The notes beneath the pieces are model-generated. The model was not told the origin of the DNA. It saw only the letters and a program-made list of their open reading frames with translations, and made no database searches. Shown here piece by piece: positions 1-7,430 of a DNA stretch of 16,980 nucleotides. The position numbers and the translations under genes were made by a program. Within the stretch, counting starts at the first letter, position 1; each line of letters opens with the position of its first letter. The DNA is from Clostridiales bacterium (GTDB taxonomy: Bacteria > Bacillota > Clostridia > Oscillospirales > Oscillospiraceae): assembly GCA_021203685.1 (NCBI GenBank), contig JAJQAS010000163.1, forward strand, positions 1-16,980. The letters run 5' to 3'.

Positions 1-250
1 TGTAGGTGATGGCCTGCTCCCCAAAGGGGATGTGGAAGTTGATCTCCCGCTTTTGGACATAGACCAGAGCCGGGGGCATGGTGTCCTCAAACTGCACCAC
101 GCAGAACCGGCCCGGGGTGCGAATTTCCAGCGCCACCCGGTCGCCGGGGCGGTAGGCGGCGGTGTAGACCAGACTGACCTGGTCGTCCGCGTCGCAGGTC
201 AGCAGGGTGTGCCCCGCCTCGTCCAGCACTTTGAGCTTGATGGTTTCCAT
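1..250 (-). CDS. Unidentified protein, N-terminal part only (cut by the left edge)
   Basis: The gene begins at an ATG read leftward from position 250, with a strong GGAGG ribosome binding site at about 258-262. It stays open for 83 codons to the window edge. The visible start reads METIKLKVLDEAGHTLLTC, followed by alternating hydrophobic and polar stretches that look beta-strand rich. No signal peptide or membrane segment is visible. The start lies 22 bases after the stop of the response regulator gene, on the same strand, so it is probably the third gene of that transcription unit. I do not recognise the family. A beta-sandwich or carbohydrate-binding protein linked to glycan use is a guess from context only. 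Confidence 0.7.
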   Translation of the reverse strand, partial: METIKLKVLDEAGHTLLTCDADDQVSLVYTAAYRPGDRVALEIRTPGRFCVVQFEDTMPPALVYVQKREINFHIPFGEQAITY

Positions 251-272
251 TGTGTTTTCCTCCAAATGAACG

Positions 273-1526
273 TCAGCTGTGCAGCCGCTGCATGTAGTCC
301 CGGGGGCTGACGCCCTCCAATTTTTTGAACACCTTGCTGAAATAGGAAGGGCTTTCAAACCCCACCCGGTCGCTGATCTCGTAGATGCGCAGGTCGGTGG
401 TGGCCATCAGCTCCTTGGCCGCGCTGATGCGGGCGGCGGTGACGAACTCCACAAAGCTGGACTCCCCGTTTTGGGAGAACAGCTGGCTCAGGTAGTTGGG
501 GCTGAAATTGAACACCGAAGCCACGTCGTTCAGGGGCAGGGGCTTGGACAGGTTGTGACAGATGTACTCCTGAATTTGCGCCACCGTCTGGGCCCGGTGG
601 GCCTCGGTGGTGGTGGCCCGGGGCTGGTAGAACAGCACAGGCTGGTCGTTGGTGACCTGGGTGGGCAGGGAGAGGGCGGCCCGCTGGCTCTGCTGGATCT
701 GGAAAATGTCCTGCACCGGCTGACCCACCGCCCAGTGAATCTGGGTGTTGAAATACTCAAAGAGGATCTGCCCCGTTTTTTTCAGCACGTCCTCCAGCTG
801 CTGCTCCAGGCCGTCGGCGTTTTCCAGGGGGAACAGCACGTAAAAGTGGTTCAGGTTGCTGGCGGTGACGGTGCAGGGCAGATAGCGGGAAAGCACGTCC
901 GCCGCCATTTTGGATACCGCCGCGCTGAGGGTGGCCATCTGCTCCGTGGGGAGATCCTTGTGGGTCAGCTCCGCCACCGCCACCACGTACCAGGGGGCGT
1001 TGAAGCGCAGCCCCAGCTGGCTGCACAGCTCCTCGAGCTGGTTCCGGTCCCGGAACAGCCCGCCGTAGAGCTGGATAAACAGCCGGTCCTGGTATTGCTC
1101 CAGCCCGTTGGCGGCCACGGCGTCCGGCGTGCGGATGGATCGCTCCTTTTTCACGCTCTCGATGGCCCGGCGCAGCGCGCCTTGCAGCACGTCCGCCGTC
1201 AGGTCCATTTTGAGCAGGTACTCCACCGCCCCCAGCTGCAAACTGCGCTTGACGTACTCAAACTCCTCATAACTGGTCAGCATGATGAACACCGGAAAGG
1301 TGTCGTCCACTCTGCGGCACTTCTCCGCCAGGTCCAGGCCGTCCATGACCGGCATCCGCACGTCGCAGATGACGATGTCCGGGTGCTGAGACTGGATGAT
1401 CTTCCACGCCTCCGCGCCGTTTCGGGCGGTGCCGATGATCTCCGTCCCCAGCTTGCCCCAGTCCAGGATGCTCTGCATCCCTATCAGCACCAGCGGCTCG
1501 TCGTCCGCCAGCAAAACCTTAATCAT
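273..1526 (-). CDS. YesN-like response regulator, AraC-type DNA-binding domain
   Basis: This cytoplasmic transcription factor is phosphorylated by its partner kinase and binds DNA, probably to switch on the neighbouring sugar importer. Residues 1-120 are a receiver domain: acidic pocket at D8-D9, phosphoacceptor D55 in VICDVRMP, T84 in MLTSYEEF and conserved K106 in YLLK. The middle (about 125-310) is the variable linker region usual for this family. Residues about 318-417 form an AraC/XylS domain with two helix-turn-helix units; RIYEISDRVGFESPSYFSKV is the classic second one. The 417-residue length is within the usual range. Its ATG overlaps the kinase stop by 4 bp, so the pair is translationally coupled. 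Likely binding sites are the repeated elements at 3505-3599. The family is certain; the target and the inducing sugar are inferred from position. Confidence 0.94.
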   Translation of the reverse strand: MIKVLLADDEPLVLIGMQSILDWGKLGTEIIGTARNGAEAWKIIQSQHPDIVICDVRMPVMDGLDLAEKCRRVDDTFPVFIMLTSYEEFEYVKRSLQLGAVEYLLKMDLTADVLQGALRRAIESVKKERSIRTPDAVAANGLEQYQDRLFIQLYGGLFRDRNQLEELCSQLGLRFNAPWYVVAVAELTHKDLPTEQMATLSAAVSKMAADVLSRYLPCTVTASNLNHFYVLFPLENADGLEQQLEDVLKKTGQILFEYFNTQIHWAVGQPVQDIFQIQQSQRAALSLPTQVTNDQPVLFYQPRATTTEAHRAQTVAQIQEYICHNLSKPLPLNDVASVFNFSPNYLSQLFSQNGESSFVEFVTAARISAAKELMATTDLRIYEISDRVGFESPSYFSKVFKKLEGVSPRDYMQRLHS

Positions 1527-3421
1527 CGCGCCATTCCTCCCTGTTCCTCTGTCATGCTGTTTTTCTGCTTCTGTTCGCTCTGGATTCGGTCCGTCCCCTC
1601 GCCGTCTGTCGGCTGGCGGCTGCCGGGCAGCCGGAGGGTGACGGTGGTGCCCTCTCCCGGCACACTGGCCAGGCTCAGGCCGTAAGCCGGACCAAAGTTG
1701 TACTGGATGCGCCGGTAGACATTGCTGATGCCCACATGCCGGAAGTTCTCTTCGGTCTCCGGCTCCGCCTGGAGGACACTGGCGATCTTTTCGGCACTCA
1801 TGCCCACCCCGTTGTCTGTCATCTGTACCAGAATGTCCGCTCCCTCATCTGCGGGAGCGATGGTGACTGTGATCTGTCCGGCGCAGCCCTTTGGCTCGAT
1901 GCCGTGGAAAATGGCGTTTTCCGCCAGGGTCTGGAGGGAAAGCGGAGGGATGAGACAGTCCTTGAGCACCTGCTCCTCCACCTGACACTGGACATCGATG
2001 GTGATGGTGCCGCCATAGCGGTAGCGCTGGATGGTAAAGTAGTCGTTGTCCAGGGACAGCTCCTGTTCCAGCGGCACCAGCCGCCGATTGCCCTTGGAGA
2101 CGTTTTTCATCAGCCGGGAGAGGGCCGTGACCATTTCCTCGATGCCCTGGGCGTGTTGAATGGCGGCCATCCACCGGATGCTGTTCAGAGTATTATAGAG
2201 GAAGTGGGGGTTGACCTGGCCCTGGAGCACCTGATACTCCAGATCCAGCTGCTTTTTCTCGTCCTCCACCCGCTTGTCCATCAGGGCGGTGATGTTTTCG
2301 GACAGGTGGTTGATGCCGCGGCCCACGTCTCCCAGCTCGTGGTTCCACTCGATGTCGGGGTTGACGGTGAAATCCCCCTGGGCCAGCGTCTCGATCTGTC
2401 GCTGCAAAGCCCGGATGGGATTGCTGACCAGCTTGTGGAGAAACAGCATCAGCAGCACCCCAAAAAACGGGACGCTGAACAGGATGATGGCCAGCGTTCG
2501 CAGCAGCTGGGGCAGCATCTGGCTCAAGGGCACATCCGGGATGGCAGCGGCCACATACATCCCGTGGACCCCAACGGGACAGGCGACGATGGAATAGCGC
2601 TGCCCGTTCAACTCGGTGTAGTAAAGGCGGGTGCTGGCGTCCAGGGTAGCCACGTCGTCCCCGTCGGCTTCCTCCATTTGCAGGTCCTCCTCCTGGAGGA
2701 CGGTCAGGCTGTCGCCCTCCACCTGGTAGAGCACGTCTCCCATCCACCAGTAAAGCCGCACCCCTTCCTCCAGGGGGAACTGTTCGAGGACATCGGTGAT
2801 CATGGTGGGAGAAACACCGATGTAAATATGTAATGTATAGTTGCCGTAGCTGCCGGTGGTAGAGGCGGTCACCGGGATACTCGCCGCGGAGGACCCTGAC
2901 AGCATCAGCGGGTCGCTGACGATGGTGGACCAGGCGCCGAAGTCCTGCTCCGCCAGAGCCTCCAGCTGCTCCTCGGTGACCACGGTGGACTGGGCGCTGG
3001 TGGTGCCCAGCATCAGGAACTTTGTGCTGGCCTGTTCGCTGGTGCTGTAGAGCAGCAGCCGCTGCACATAGTTGGACACGCTCAGCGAATCATAGCGGTT
3101 CTGCACAGTGGAATAGAGTGTGGTGCTCAGGTCGATGGAAACACTGGTCAGCATATAGGCCCGCACCGTGGTGTTGACCCTGCACCAGTTGGAAAGCTCG
3201 TCCACTTCCTCCACCCGCTGGGCTGCGGTGGCGGCGGCGGTCTCCAGCTGGTACTCCGCCGCCTGGAGGCTGGTCTGGCGGGTCTGTGTGACCAGGTAGG
3301 CGATGCTGATGCTCAGCACCACCGCCGTGATGAGTACGGTGAACCCCAGCGTCATTACAGTCACCCGGGCGGAGATGCCGAACCGATGCCGACCATTGTT
3401 TGTTGTTTTCTGCGCCGCCAT
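1523..3421 (-). CDS. YesM-like sensor histidine kinase (LytS/YehU type)
   Basis: This membrane sensor should respond to an extracellular sugar and phosphorylate the downstream regulator. Residues about 20-44 are the first membrane helix and about 306-329 the second. The roughly 260 residues between them are the extracellular sensing domain. A HAMP linker follows (about 330-382, with SNPIRALQ), then a helical stretch rich in charged residues. The His_kinase box is QVNPHFLYN with phosphoacceptor H406. The ATP-binding domain has the N box around QTLAENAIFHG (497-507), the D box DNGVGM (536-541) and a glycine motif at HVGISNV. After about residue 600 the tail is polar and probably disordered. The start is the ATG at 3421, with GGGAGGG (3429-3435) upstream. 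It is co-transcribed with the regulator (4 bp overlap). The ligand cannot be told from sequence. Confidence 0.94.
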   Translation of the reverse strand: MAAQKTTNNGRHRFGISARVTVMTLGFTVLITAVVLSISIAYLVTQTRQTSLQAAEYQLETAAATAAQRVEEVDELSNWCRVNTTVRAYMLTSVSIDLSTTLYSTVQNRYDSLSVSNYVQRLLLYSTSEQASTKFLMLGTTSAQSTVVTEEQLEALAEQDFGAWSTIVSDPLMLSGSSAASIPVTASTTGSYGNYTLHIYIGVSPTMITDVLEQFPLEEGVRLYWWMGDVLYQVEGDSLTVLQEEDLQMEEADGDDVATLDASTRLYYTELNGQRYSIVACPVGVHGMYVAAAIPDVPLSQMLPQLLRTLAIILFSVPFFGVLLMLFLHKLVSNPIRALQRQIETLAQGDFTVNPDIEWNHELGDVGRGINHLSENITALMDKRVEDEKKQLDLEYQVLQGQVNPHFLYNTLNSIRWMAAIQHAQGIEEMVTALSRLMKNVSKGNRRLVPLEQELSLDNDYFTIQRYRYGGTITIDVQCQVEEQVLKDCLIPPLSLQTLAENAIFHGIEPKGCAGQITVTIAPADEGADILVQMTDNGVGMSAEKIASVLQAEPETEENFRHVGISNVYRRIQYNFGPAYGLSLASVPGEGTTVTLRLPGSRQPTDGEGTDRIQSEQKQKNSMTEEQGGMAR

Positions 3422-3504
3422 CGCCTAGCCCTCCCGCTGGTTTTTTAATAAAGATATTTTAGCACAAAAAGCAGTAAGAGGCCACACTATCCCTTCCTTT
3501 TTAT

Positions 3505-3599
3505 ATATTACACGAAAGCATACGCCTTGTAAATCAAACATTTGTGAGCTGCTACAAATATTACAAGAAAGCGTTTGACAAAACTACAAATTTTACAAG
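3505..3599 (+). promoter_or_regulatory. Repeated TACAAAT/TTACAAG elements, candidate operators for the AraC-type regulator
   Basis: Two nearly identical 16-mers lie at 3552-3567 (CTACAAATATTACAAG) and 3584-3599 (CTACAAATTTTACAAG). They differ at one base and start 32 bp apart, about three helical turns. A third partial copy is at 3505-3521 (ATATTACACGAAAGCAT); it matches 3558-3574 at 15 of 17 bases and sits 53 bp away, about five turns. A reverse-oriented CTTGTAAAT is at 3526-3534, and ATTTGT (3540-3545) faces ACAAAT (3554-3559). Direct repeats on one face of the helix are what AraC-family dimers usually bind. The array lies between the divergent regulator genes and the importer promoter. The repeats are seen; the binding protein is inferred. 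Confidence 0.62.
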
Positions 3600-3623
3600 T
3601 TTAGAAACGCGCGACCGGATAAA

Positions 3624-3643
3624 TTTACAGATACTTCTGTAAA
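3624..3643 (+). promoter_or_regulatory. Perfect palindrome just upstream of the importer promoter
   Basis: TTTACAG (3624-3630) and CTGTAAA (3637-3643) form a perfect inverted repeat around a six-base spacer. It ends eight bases before the probable -35 box at 3652. It differs in layout from the direct repeats upstream, so it may bind a second, dimeric regulator (for example a LacI- or GntR-type protein) or be a second mode of binding by the same regulator. It lies upstream of the inferred transcription start, so it is unlikely to act as an RNA hairpin. Confidence 0.4.
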
Positions 3644-3651
3644 AAATCTAT

Positions 3652-3679
3652 TTGAAACTTCTCTGTTCCGTTTTATAAT
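3652..3679 (+). promoter_or_regulatory. Sigma-A type promoter of the importer operon
   Basis: TTGAAA at 3652-3657 and a consensus TATAAT at 3674-3679 are separated by 16 bp, facing the binding-protein gene. Transcription would start near 3686, leaving a leader of about 95 bases before the ATG at 3781. The leader carries a small hairpin, AAACCC (3704-3709) against GGGTTT (3714-3719), of unknown importance. The strong ribosome binding site AGGAGG lies at 3765-3770. An earlier TTGACA at 3575-3580 has no good -10 box at the right distance, so I prefer this pair. Confidence 0.65.
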
Positions 3680-3780
3680 ATTTTAACAAGGGGCACTGCC
3701 CAAAAACCCCGTTGGGTTTGACATTCTGACGAAATCGGCCTGCCAGACCCGGTCATCTCACAAAAGGAGGAAAAACAAAC

Positions 3781-5145
3781 ATGAAAAACCTACGCAAACT
3801 GTTGGCCCTCGTGCTGGCGCTTGCCATGTGCTTCGCCCTGGCCGCCTGCGGCAGCACCTCGTCCAGCTCGGACGACGACAGCGACACCAGCACCGCCGCT
3901 GCGGACACCACCACTGACAGCTCCGCCGAAGAGGCCAGCGACAGCAGCACCGAAGAGGTCACCATCACCTGGGCTCTGTGGGACTATGACAGCACCGCTT
4001 ACTGGAGTGCGCTGAAGGAAGAGTACGAGGCCACCCACGAGGGCGTCACCATCGAGTACATCGACCTGGGCTCCACCGACTACATGACCCAGCTGGCGAC
4101 TCAGCTGGCCGGCGGCAACAGTGAGCTGGACGTGGTCTCCATCAAGGACATCCCCGGTTATTCCAACCTGATCAACCTGGGCCTGCTGGAGCCGATGAAC
4201 GACTACCTGACCACCGACGAAGAGGACTTCAACGGCGTGCTGGAGCAGCTGACCGCTGACGACGGCAACTATTACGCTATCCCCTTCCGTTCCGACTTCT
4301 GGGTCCTGTTCTACAACAAGGACATCTTCGATGCAGCCGGCATCGACTATCCCTCCAACGACCTGACCATGGAAGAGTATGACGCTCTGGCCCGTGAGCT
4401 GACCAGCGGCGAAGGCTCCGACAAGATCTATGGCACCCATTATCACACCTGGCGTTCTGACGTCACCCTGTTCGGCATCCTGGACGGCGAGAACACCATC
4501 ATCGACGGCACCTATGACTTCCTGTATGATTACTATGAGCTGGTTCTGGCTGAGCAGGAAGACGGCATCTGCATGGATTATGGTGAGCTGAAGACCTCCG
4601 GCCTGCATTATTCCGCCGCCTTCGAGAACGGCCAGGTCGCCATGTGCCCGATGGGCAGCTGGTTCATCGCCACCCTCCAGACCTACAACGCTGAGGCTGA
4701 GGAGAACGGTGTGGACGAGGTCAACTTCGGCTTCGTCAAGTATCCCCATCCCGAAGGGGTCGAGGCCGGCACCACGCTGGGCACTGTGACCTCTCTGGCT
4801 GTCAACACCAACTCCGAGAACAAGGACGCCGCCATCGACTTCGTGAACTGGTGCGCTTCCTCTGAGGGCGCGGCTGTCATGGCCTCCACCGGCTCCTTCC
4901 CCGCCATCACCACCGAGGAGAGCAATTCCATCATCGCCGCCACCGACGGCTTCCCCACCGACGAGAACTCCCTGGAGGCTATGAACACTGTGGCTGTCTA
5001 TCTGGAAATGCCGCTGTCCTCCTATGCCTCTGAGATCGAGACCATCCTCAACACCGAGCACGACGCCATCATGACCGGCTCCGAGACCATCGAGGAAGGC
5101 ATTGCCAACATGAACGAGCAGGTTCAGGAGATCCTGGCTGGCTGA
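3781..5145 (+). CDS. ABC sugar importer, extracellular solute-binding lipoprotein (family 1)
   Basis: This lipid-anchored protein captures an oligosaccharide outside the membrane and delivers it to the two permeases encoded downstream. The N-terminus is a lipoprotein signal: positive NLRK, a hydrophobic core, and the lipobox LAAC with the modified cysteine at residue 23. A Ser/Asp/Thr-rich tether (about 24-58) follows. The remaining roughly 395 residues fit the SBP_bac_1 fold of the CUT1 family, starting at EVTITWALWDYDSTAYW, with many aromatic residues suited to sugar stacking. Total length (454) is typical. AGGAGG lies 10 bases before the ATG. It is the first gene after the regulated promoter and is followed by a strong hairpin, as expected for a protein made in excess over its permeases. 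The substrate is probably a glucuronate-containing oligosaccharide, inferred from the enzymes downstream. Confidence 0.93.
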   Translation: MKNLRKLLALVLALAMCFALAACGSTSSSSDDDSDTSTAAADTTTDSSAEEASDSSTEEVTITWALWDYDSTAYWSALKEEYEATHEGVTIEYIDLGSTDYMTQLATQLAGGNSELDVVSIKDIPGYSNLINLGLLEPMNDYLTTDEEDFNGVLEQLTADDGNYYAIPFRSDFWVLFYNKDIFDAAGIDYPSNDLTMEEYDALARELTSGEGSDKIYGTHYHTWRSDVTLFGILDGENTIIDGTYDFLYDYYELVLAEQEDGICMDYGELKTSGLHYSAAFENGQVAMCPMGSWFIATLQTYNAEAEENGVDEVNFGFVKYPHPEGVEAGTTLGTVTSLAVNTNSENKDAAIDFVNWCASSEGAAVMASTGSFPAITTEESNSIIAATDGFPTDENSLEAMNTVAVYLEMPLSSYASEIETILNTEHDAIMTGSETIEEGIANMNEQVQEILAG

Positions 5146-5187
5146 TAAGAACGGTTTCTTCCTTGCATATGTAAGTGATACAACCCA

Positions 5188-5224
5188 GATGGGGCGGGCC
5201 CTCGCCCGCCCCATCGCTCTTTTA
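5188..5224 (+). terminator. Strong hairpin between binding-protein and permease genes
   Basis: GATGGGGCGGGC (5188-5199) pairs perfectly with GCCCGCCCCATC (5204-5215) around the loop CCTC, and a TTTT run follows at 5220-5223. The T run is short and set back by GCTC. I see no good promoter in the 109 bases between it and the permease gene at 5334, so the hairpin is probably a partial terminator or an RNA-stabilising stem that lowers permease expression relative to the binding protein. Confidence 0.75.
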
Positions 5225-5333
5225 CTGGATGGAAGGCGCCGTTTTCTCATTCTTTCGAATGTGCGAATTGTATGACGCTGTTTCATCCGGAACCCCTGCA
5301 GCAAAAGATTAAAAAGAAAGGAGAATGTGACAG

Positions 5334-6251
5334 ATGGCAACCCAAACAGTCGCGGTCCCTGAAAAGCCGCGCAAGGTGATGAAAAAAGAGGTGCGCAACA
5401 CCCTGACCGCCTACTCCTTCATCGCCCCCAACTTCATTGGCTTCTGCGTGTTCACGCTGGTGCCCATCGTGTGCGCCATTGGTCTGGCCTTCTGCAACTG
5501 GGACGGCGTCAACGCCGTTGAATTTGTCGGGCTGGAGAACTTCATTGACCTGACCACCGACAAGACCTTCCTGGCGGCGCTGAAAAACACCATTGTCTAC
5601 TCCGTGGCGGTGGTGCCGCTGACCATGGTATGCGCCCTTGGTCTGGCCATCCTGCTGAACCAGAAGATCGTGGCGCGGGGCTTCTTCCGCACCGTAGCTT
5701 TCTTCCCCTATGTAGCCTCCCTGGTGGCTGTCGCCGCCGTGTGGAACATGATTTTCAGCCCCAGCATGGGTCCTGTGAACATGCTCCTCTCCGCTCTGGG
5801 CGTGGAGAACCTGCCCCGCTGGGCCGCCGGTACCGAAACGGCTATGATTACGGTCATCATGTTCAGTGTGTGGAAGAACATGGGCTACTACATGGTCATC
5901 TACCTGGCGGGTCTCCAGGGCACCAACCCTGAGCTGGAGGAAGCCGCCGAGCTGGACGGCGCGGGCAAGTGGCAGATCTTCTGGCATGTGACGCTGCCCC
6001 AGCTGCGGCCCACCACCTTCCTGGTGGCCATTACGCTGACCATCGCCTCCTTCAAGGTGTATGACCAGATGTACATGATCACCCAGGGCGGCCCCGGCAA
6101 CGCCACCATCACCCTTGTTTACTACATCTACAACGTGGCCTTCGTCAACACGCCGAAGTATGGCTACGCCAGCGCAGTCGCTATGGTGCTGTTCGTGCTG
6201 GTCCTGATCGTGACGATCATCCAGTTCCGCGGCTCCTCCAACGACAATTAA
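5334..6251 (+). CDS. ABC sugar importer permease, MalF/UgpA type
   Basis: This integral membrane protein forms one half of the transport channel with the next gene's product. After a charged N-terminal segment (about 1-22) a first membrane helix runs from about 25 to 52. Further helices are visible near 85-108, 118-142, 170-193, 228-250 and 275-298, six in all as usual for this group. The cytoplasmic EAA loop that contacts the ATPase is clear: EEAAELDGAGKWQIFWHVTLP, residues about 202-222. Length 305 is typical. AAGGAG lies about ten bases before the ATG. No ATPase is encoded nearby; CUT1 importers of this kind in Firmicutes commonly share an MsmK-like ATPase encoded elsewhere. Confidence 0.93.
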   Translation: MATQTVAVPEKPRKVMKKEVRNTLTAYSFIAPNFIGFCVFTLVPIVCAIGLAFCNWDGVNAVEFVGLENFIDLTTDKTFLAALKNTIVYSVAVVPLTMVCALGLAILLNQKIVARGFFRTVAFFPYVASLVAVAAVWNMIFSPSMGPVNMLLSALGVENLPRWAAGTETAMITVIMFSVWKNMGYYMVIYLAGLQGTNPELEEAAELDGAGKWQIFWHVTLPQLRPTTFLVAITLTIASFKVYDQMYMITQGGPGNATITLVYYIYNVAFVNTPKYGYASAVAMVLFVLVLIVTIIQFRGSSNDN

Positions 6252-6256
6252 GGAGG
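6251..6256 (+). promoter_or_regulatory. Ribosome binding site that decides the second permease start
   Basis: AGGAGG overlaps the last base of the first permease stop codon (TAA, 6249-6251). It lies only 2 bases from an ATG at 6259 but 8 bases from the ATG at 6265. The second spacing is the workable one, so I place the start of the second permease at 6265. Confidence 0.65.
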
Positions 6257-6264
6257 GAATGACG

Positions 6265-7122
6265 ATGGCAACCACAGCAGTAAAAACCCGCAGCGCAAAG
6301 ACCCAGCACACCATCTCCATGGTCATCATCTACATTTTCCTCATCCTGATCGCGTGCCTGATGCTCGTTCCCTTCGTGTGGATGCTCTCCGCCTCCCTGA
6401 AGCTGAACAAGGACGTGTTCGCCTTCCCCATCGAGTGGATCCCCAGCAACCCCCGCTGGAAGAACTACATCGACATCTGGACCAAGATCCCCCTGCTCAC
6501 CTTCATCAAGAACAGCGCCAAGCTGACCGTCATCGTGACGCTGCTCCAGCTGTTCACCTCCAGCTTCGCGGCCTACGCCTTCGCCAAGATGCAGTTCAGG
6601 GGCAAAAACGCCCTGTTCCTGGGCTACATCGGCACCATCGCCGTTCCCTGGCAGGCGTACATGGTCCCCCAGTTCATGATGATGCGCTCCTGGAACCTGA
6701 ACAACACCCACCTGGCTATCATCTGCCTCCAGGCGTTCAGCGCCTTCGGTGTGTTCCTGATGAAGCAGTTCTATGAGGGCGTCCCCTCCGAACTGTGCGA
6801 ATCCGCCCGCATCGACGGCCTGTCAGAATACGGCATCTGGGCGCGCATCATGCTACCCCTGTCCAAGCCGGCCCTGTCCACCCTGGTCATCATCACCGCC
6901 GTCAACACCTGGAACGACTTCCTCGGCCCCCTGATCTACCTGACCAAGACCGAGCTGAAGACCATCCAGATCGGCCTGCGGATGTTCATCAGTCAGTACT
7001 CCGCCGAGTATGGACTCATCATGGCCGCATCGGTCATCGCGCTGATACCGGTGCTCATCGTGTTCCTGAGCCTGCAAAAGTACTTCGTCCAGGGCGTGGC
7101 CTCCAGCGGCCTCAAGGGGTGA
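6265..7122 (+). CDS. ABC sugar importer permease, MalG/UgpE type
   Basis: This is the second channel subunit of the importer, 285 residues from the ATG at 6265 (287 if the ATG at 6259 is used). A hydrophilic N-terminus of about 18 residues precedes the first helix (MVIIYIFLILIACLML). Five more helices follow, near residues 85-107, 116-138, 148-166, 205-225 and 250-272. The EAA loop reads SELCESARIDGLSEYGIWAR (about 175-194), followed by the conserved LPLSKPAL. The gene starts 13 bases after the first permease stop, so the two are co-translated. The gene runs into a repeat-rich gap and then a terminator-like hairpin, so it may be the last gene of the importer transcript. Confidence 0.93.
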   Translation: MATTAVKTRSAKTQHTISMVIIYIFLILIACLMLVPFVWMLSASLKLNKDVFAFPIEWIPSNPRWKNYIDIWTKIPLLTFIKNSAKLTVIVTLLQLFTSSFAAYAFAKMQFRGKNALFLGYIGTIAVPWQAYMVPQFMMMRSWNLNNTHLAIICLQAFSAFGVFLMKQFYEGVPSELCESARIDGLSEYGIWARIMLPLSKPALSTLVIITAVNTWNDFLGPLIYLTKTELKTIQIGLRMFISQYSAEYGLIMAASVIALIPVLIVFLSLQKYFVQGVASSGLKG

Positions 7123-7133
7123 TTGGAGCTGCA

Positions 7134-7350
7134 AGCTGTTAGCGATTAGCTGTTAGTCAGGTGCAGCAAGCCAAAAGCGCATCGCTGTAACGGAAACGCC
7201 ACAAAACGAAGTAGGCTCCCTAACAGTTAAGGGATAGCAGCTCGACAGAGTGAGCCCCCATTCGTCAGGCACTGCAAACCAAAAACGCAGAGCCGAAAAG
7301 AAAGCATTACCAAACGAAAAGCTAAAAGCGAATGGCTACTAGCTGATTTA
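7134..7350 (+). repeat. Intergenic repeat region: AGCTGTTAG elements and a degenerate two-unit tandem
   Basis: The 308-base gap 7123-7430 has no credible gene or promoter. At 7134-7156 two AGCTGTTAG copies are joined by CGAT. A longer version of the same element occurs in reverse orientation at 16250-16279. Between 7157 and 7350 the sequence looks like two diverged units about 108-112 bp apart: GCAAGCCAAAAGCGCA (near 7166) resembles GCAAACCAAAAACGCA (near 7275), CACAAAACGAAG (near 7200) resembles ACCAAACGAAAAG (near 7310), and GGATAGCAGCT resembles GGCTACTAGCT. This is probably an intergenic repeat family or the remains of a small non-coding element. Confidence 0.5.
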
Positions 7351-7354
7351 CCCT

Positions 7355-7399
7355 CTCCGGCAGGGGCATGGGATACCCCCTGTCCCCTGCCGGAGTTTT
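7355..7399 (+). terminator. Strong terminator or attenuator before the enzyme genes
   Basis: CTCCGGCAGGGG (7355-7366) pairs perfectly with CCCCTGCCGGAG (7384-7395), with a 17-base loop, followed directly by TTTT (7396-7399). It matches an intrinsic terminator of the importer transcript. It ends only 31 bases before the ATG of the GH88 gene, and no promoter is visible in that interval. The enzyme genes must therefore be read through it, or be driven by an unrecognised promoter upstream of it; in either case it would act as an attenuator. Confidence 0.75.
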
Positions 7400-7430
7400 G
7401 CAAATTTGACTGTTTTGAGGAGCGGAAACC

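Noticed and set aside
3575..3580. A TTGACA -35-like hexamer inside the operator repeats.
   Set aside because: No acceptable -10 box lies 16-18 bp downstream; the TTGAAA/TATAAT pair at 3652-3679 is far better.
3790..5340. A 516-codon minus-strand open frame opposite the binding-protein gene.
   Set aside because: The plus strand has a lipoprotein signal, a strong ribosome binding site and a solute-binding fold; the antisense frame is compositional.
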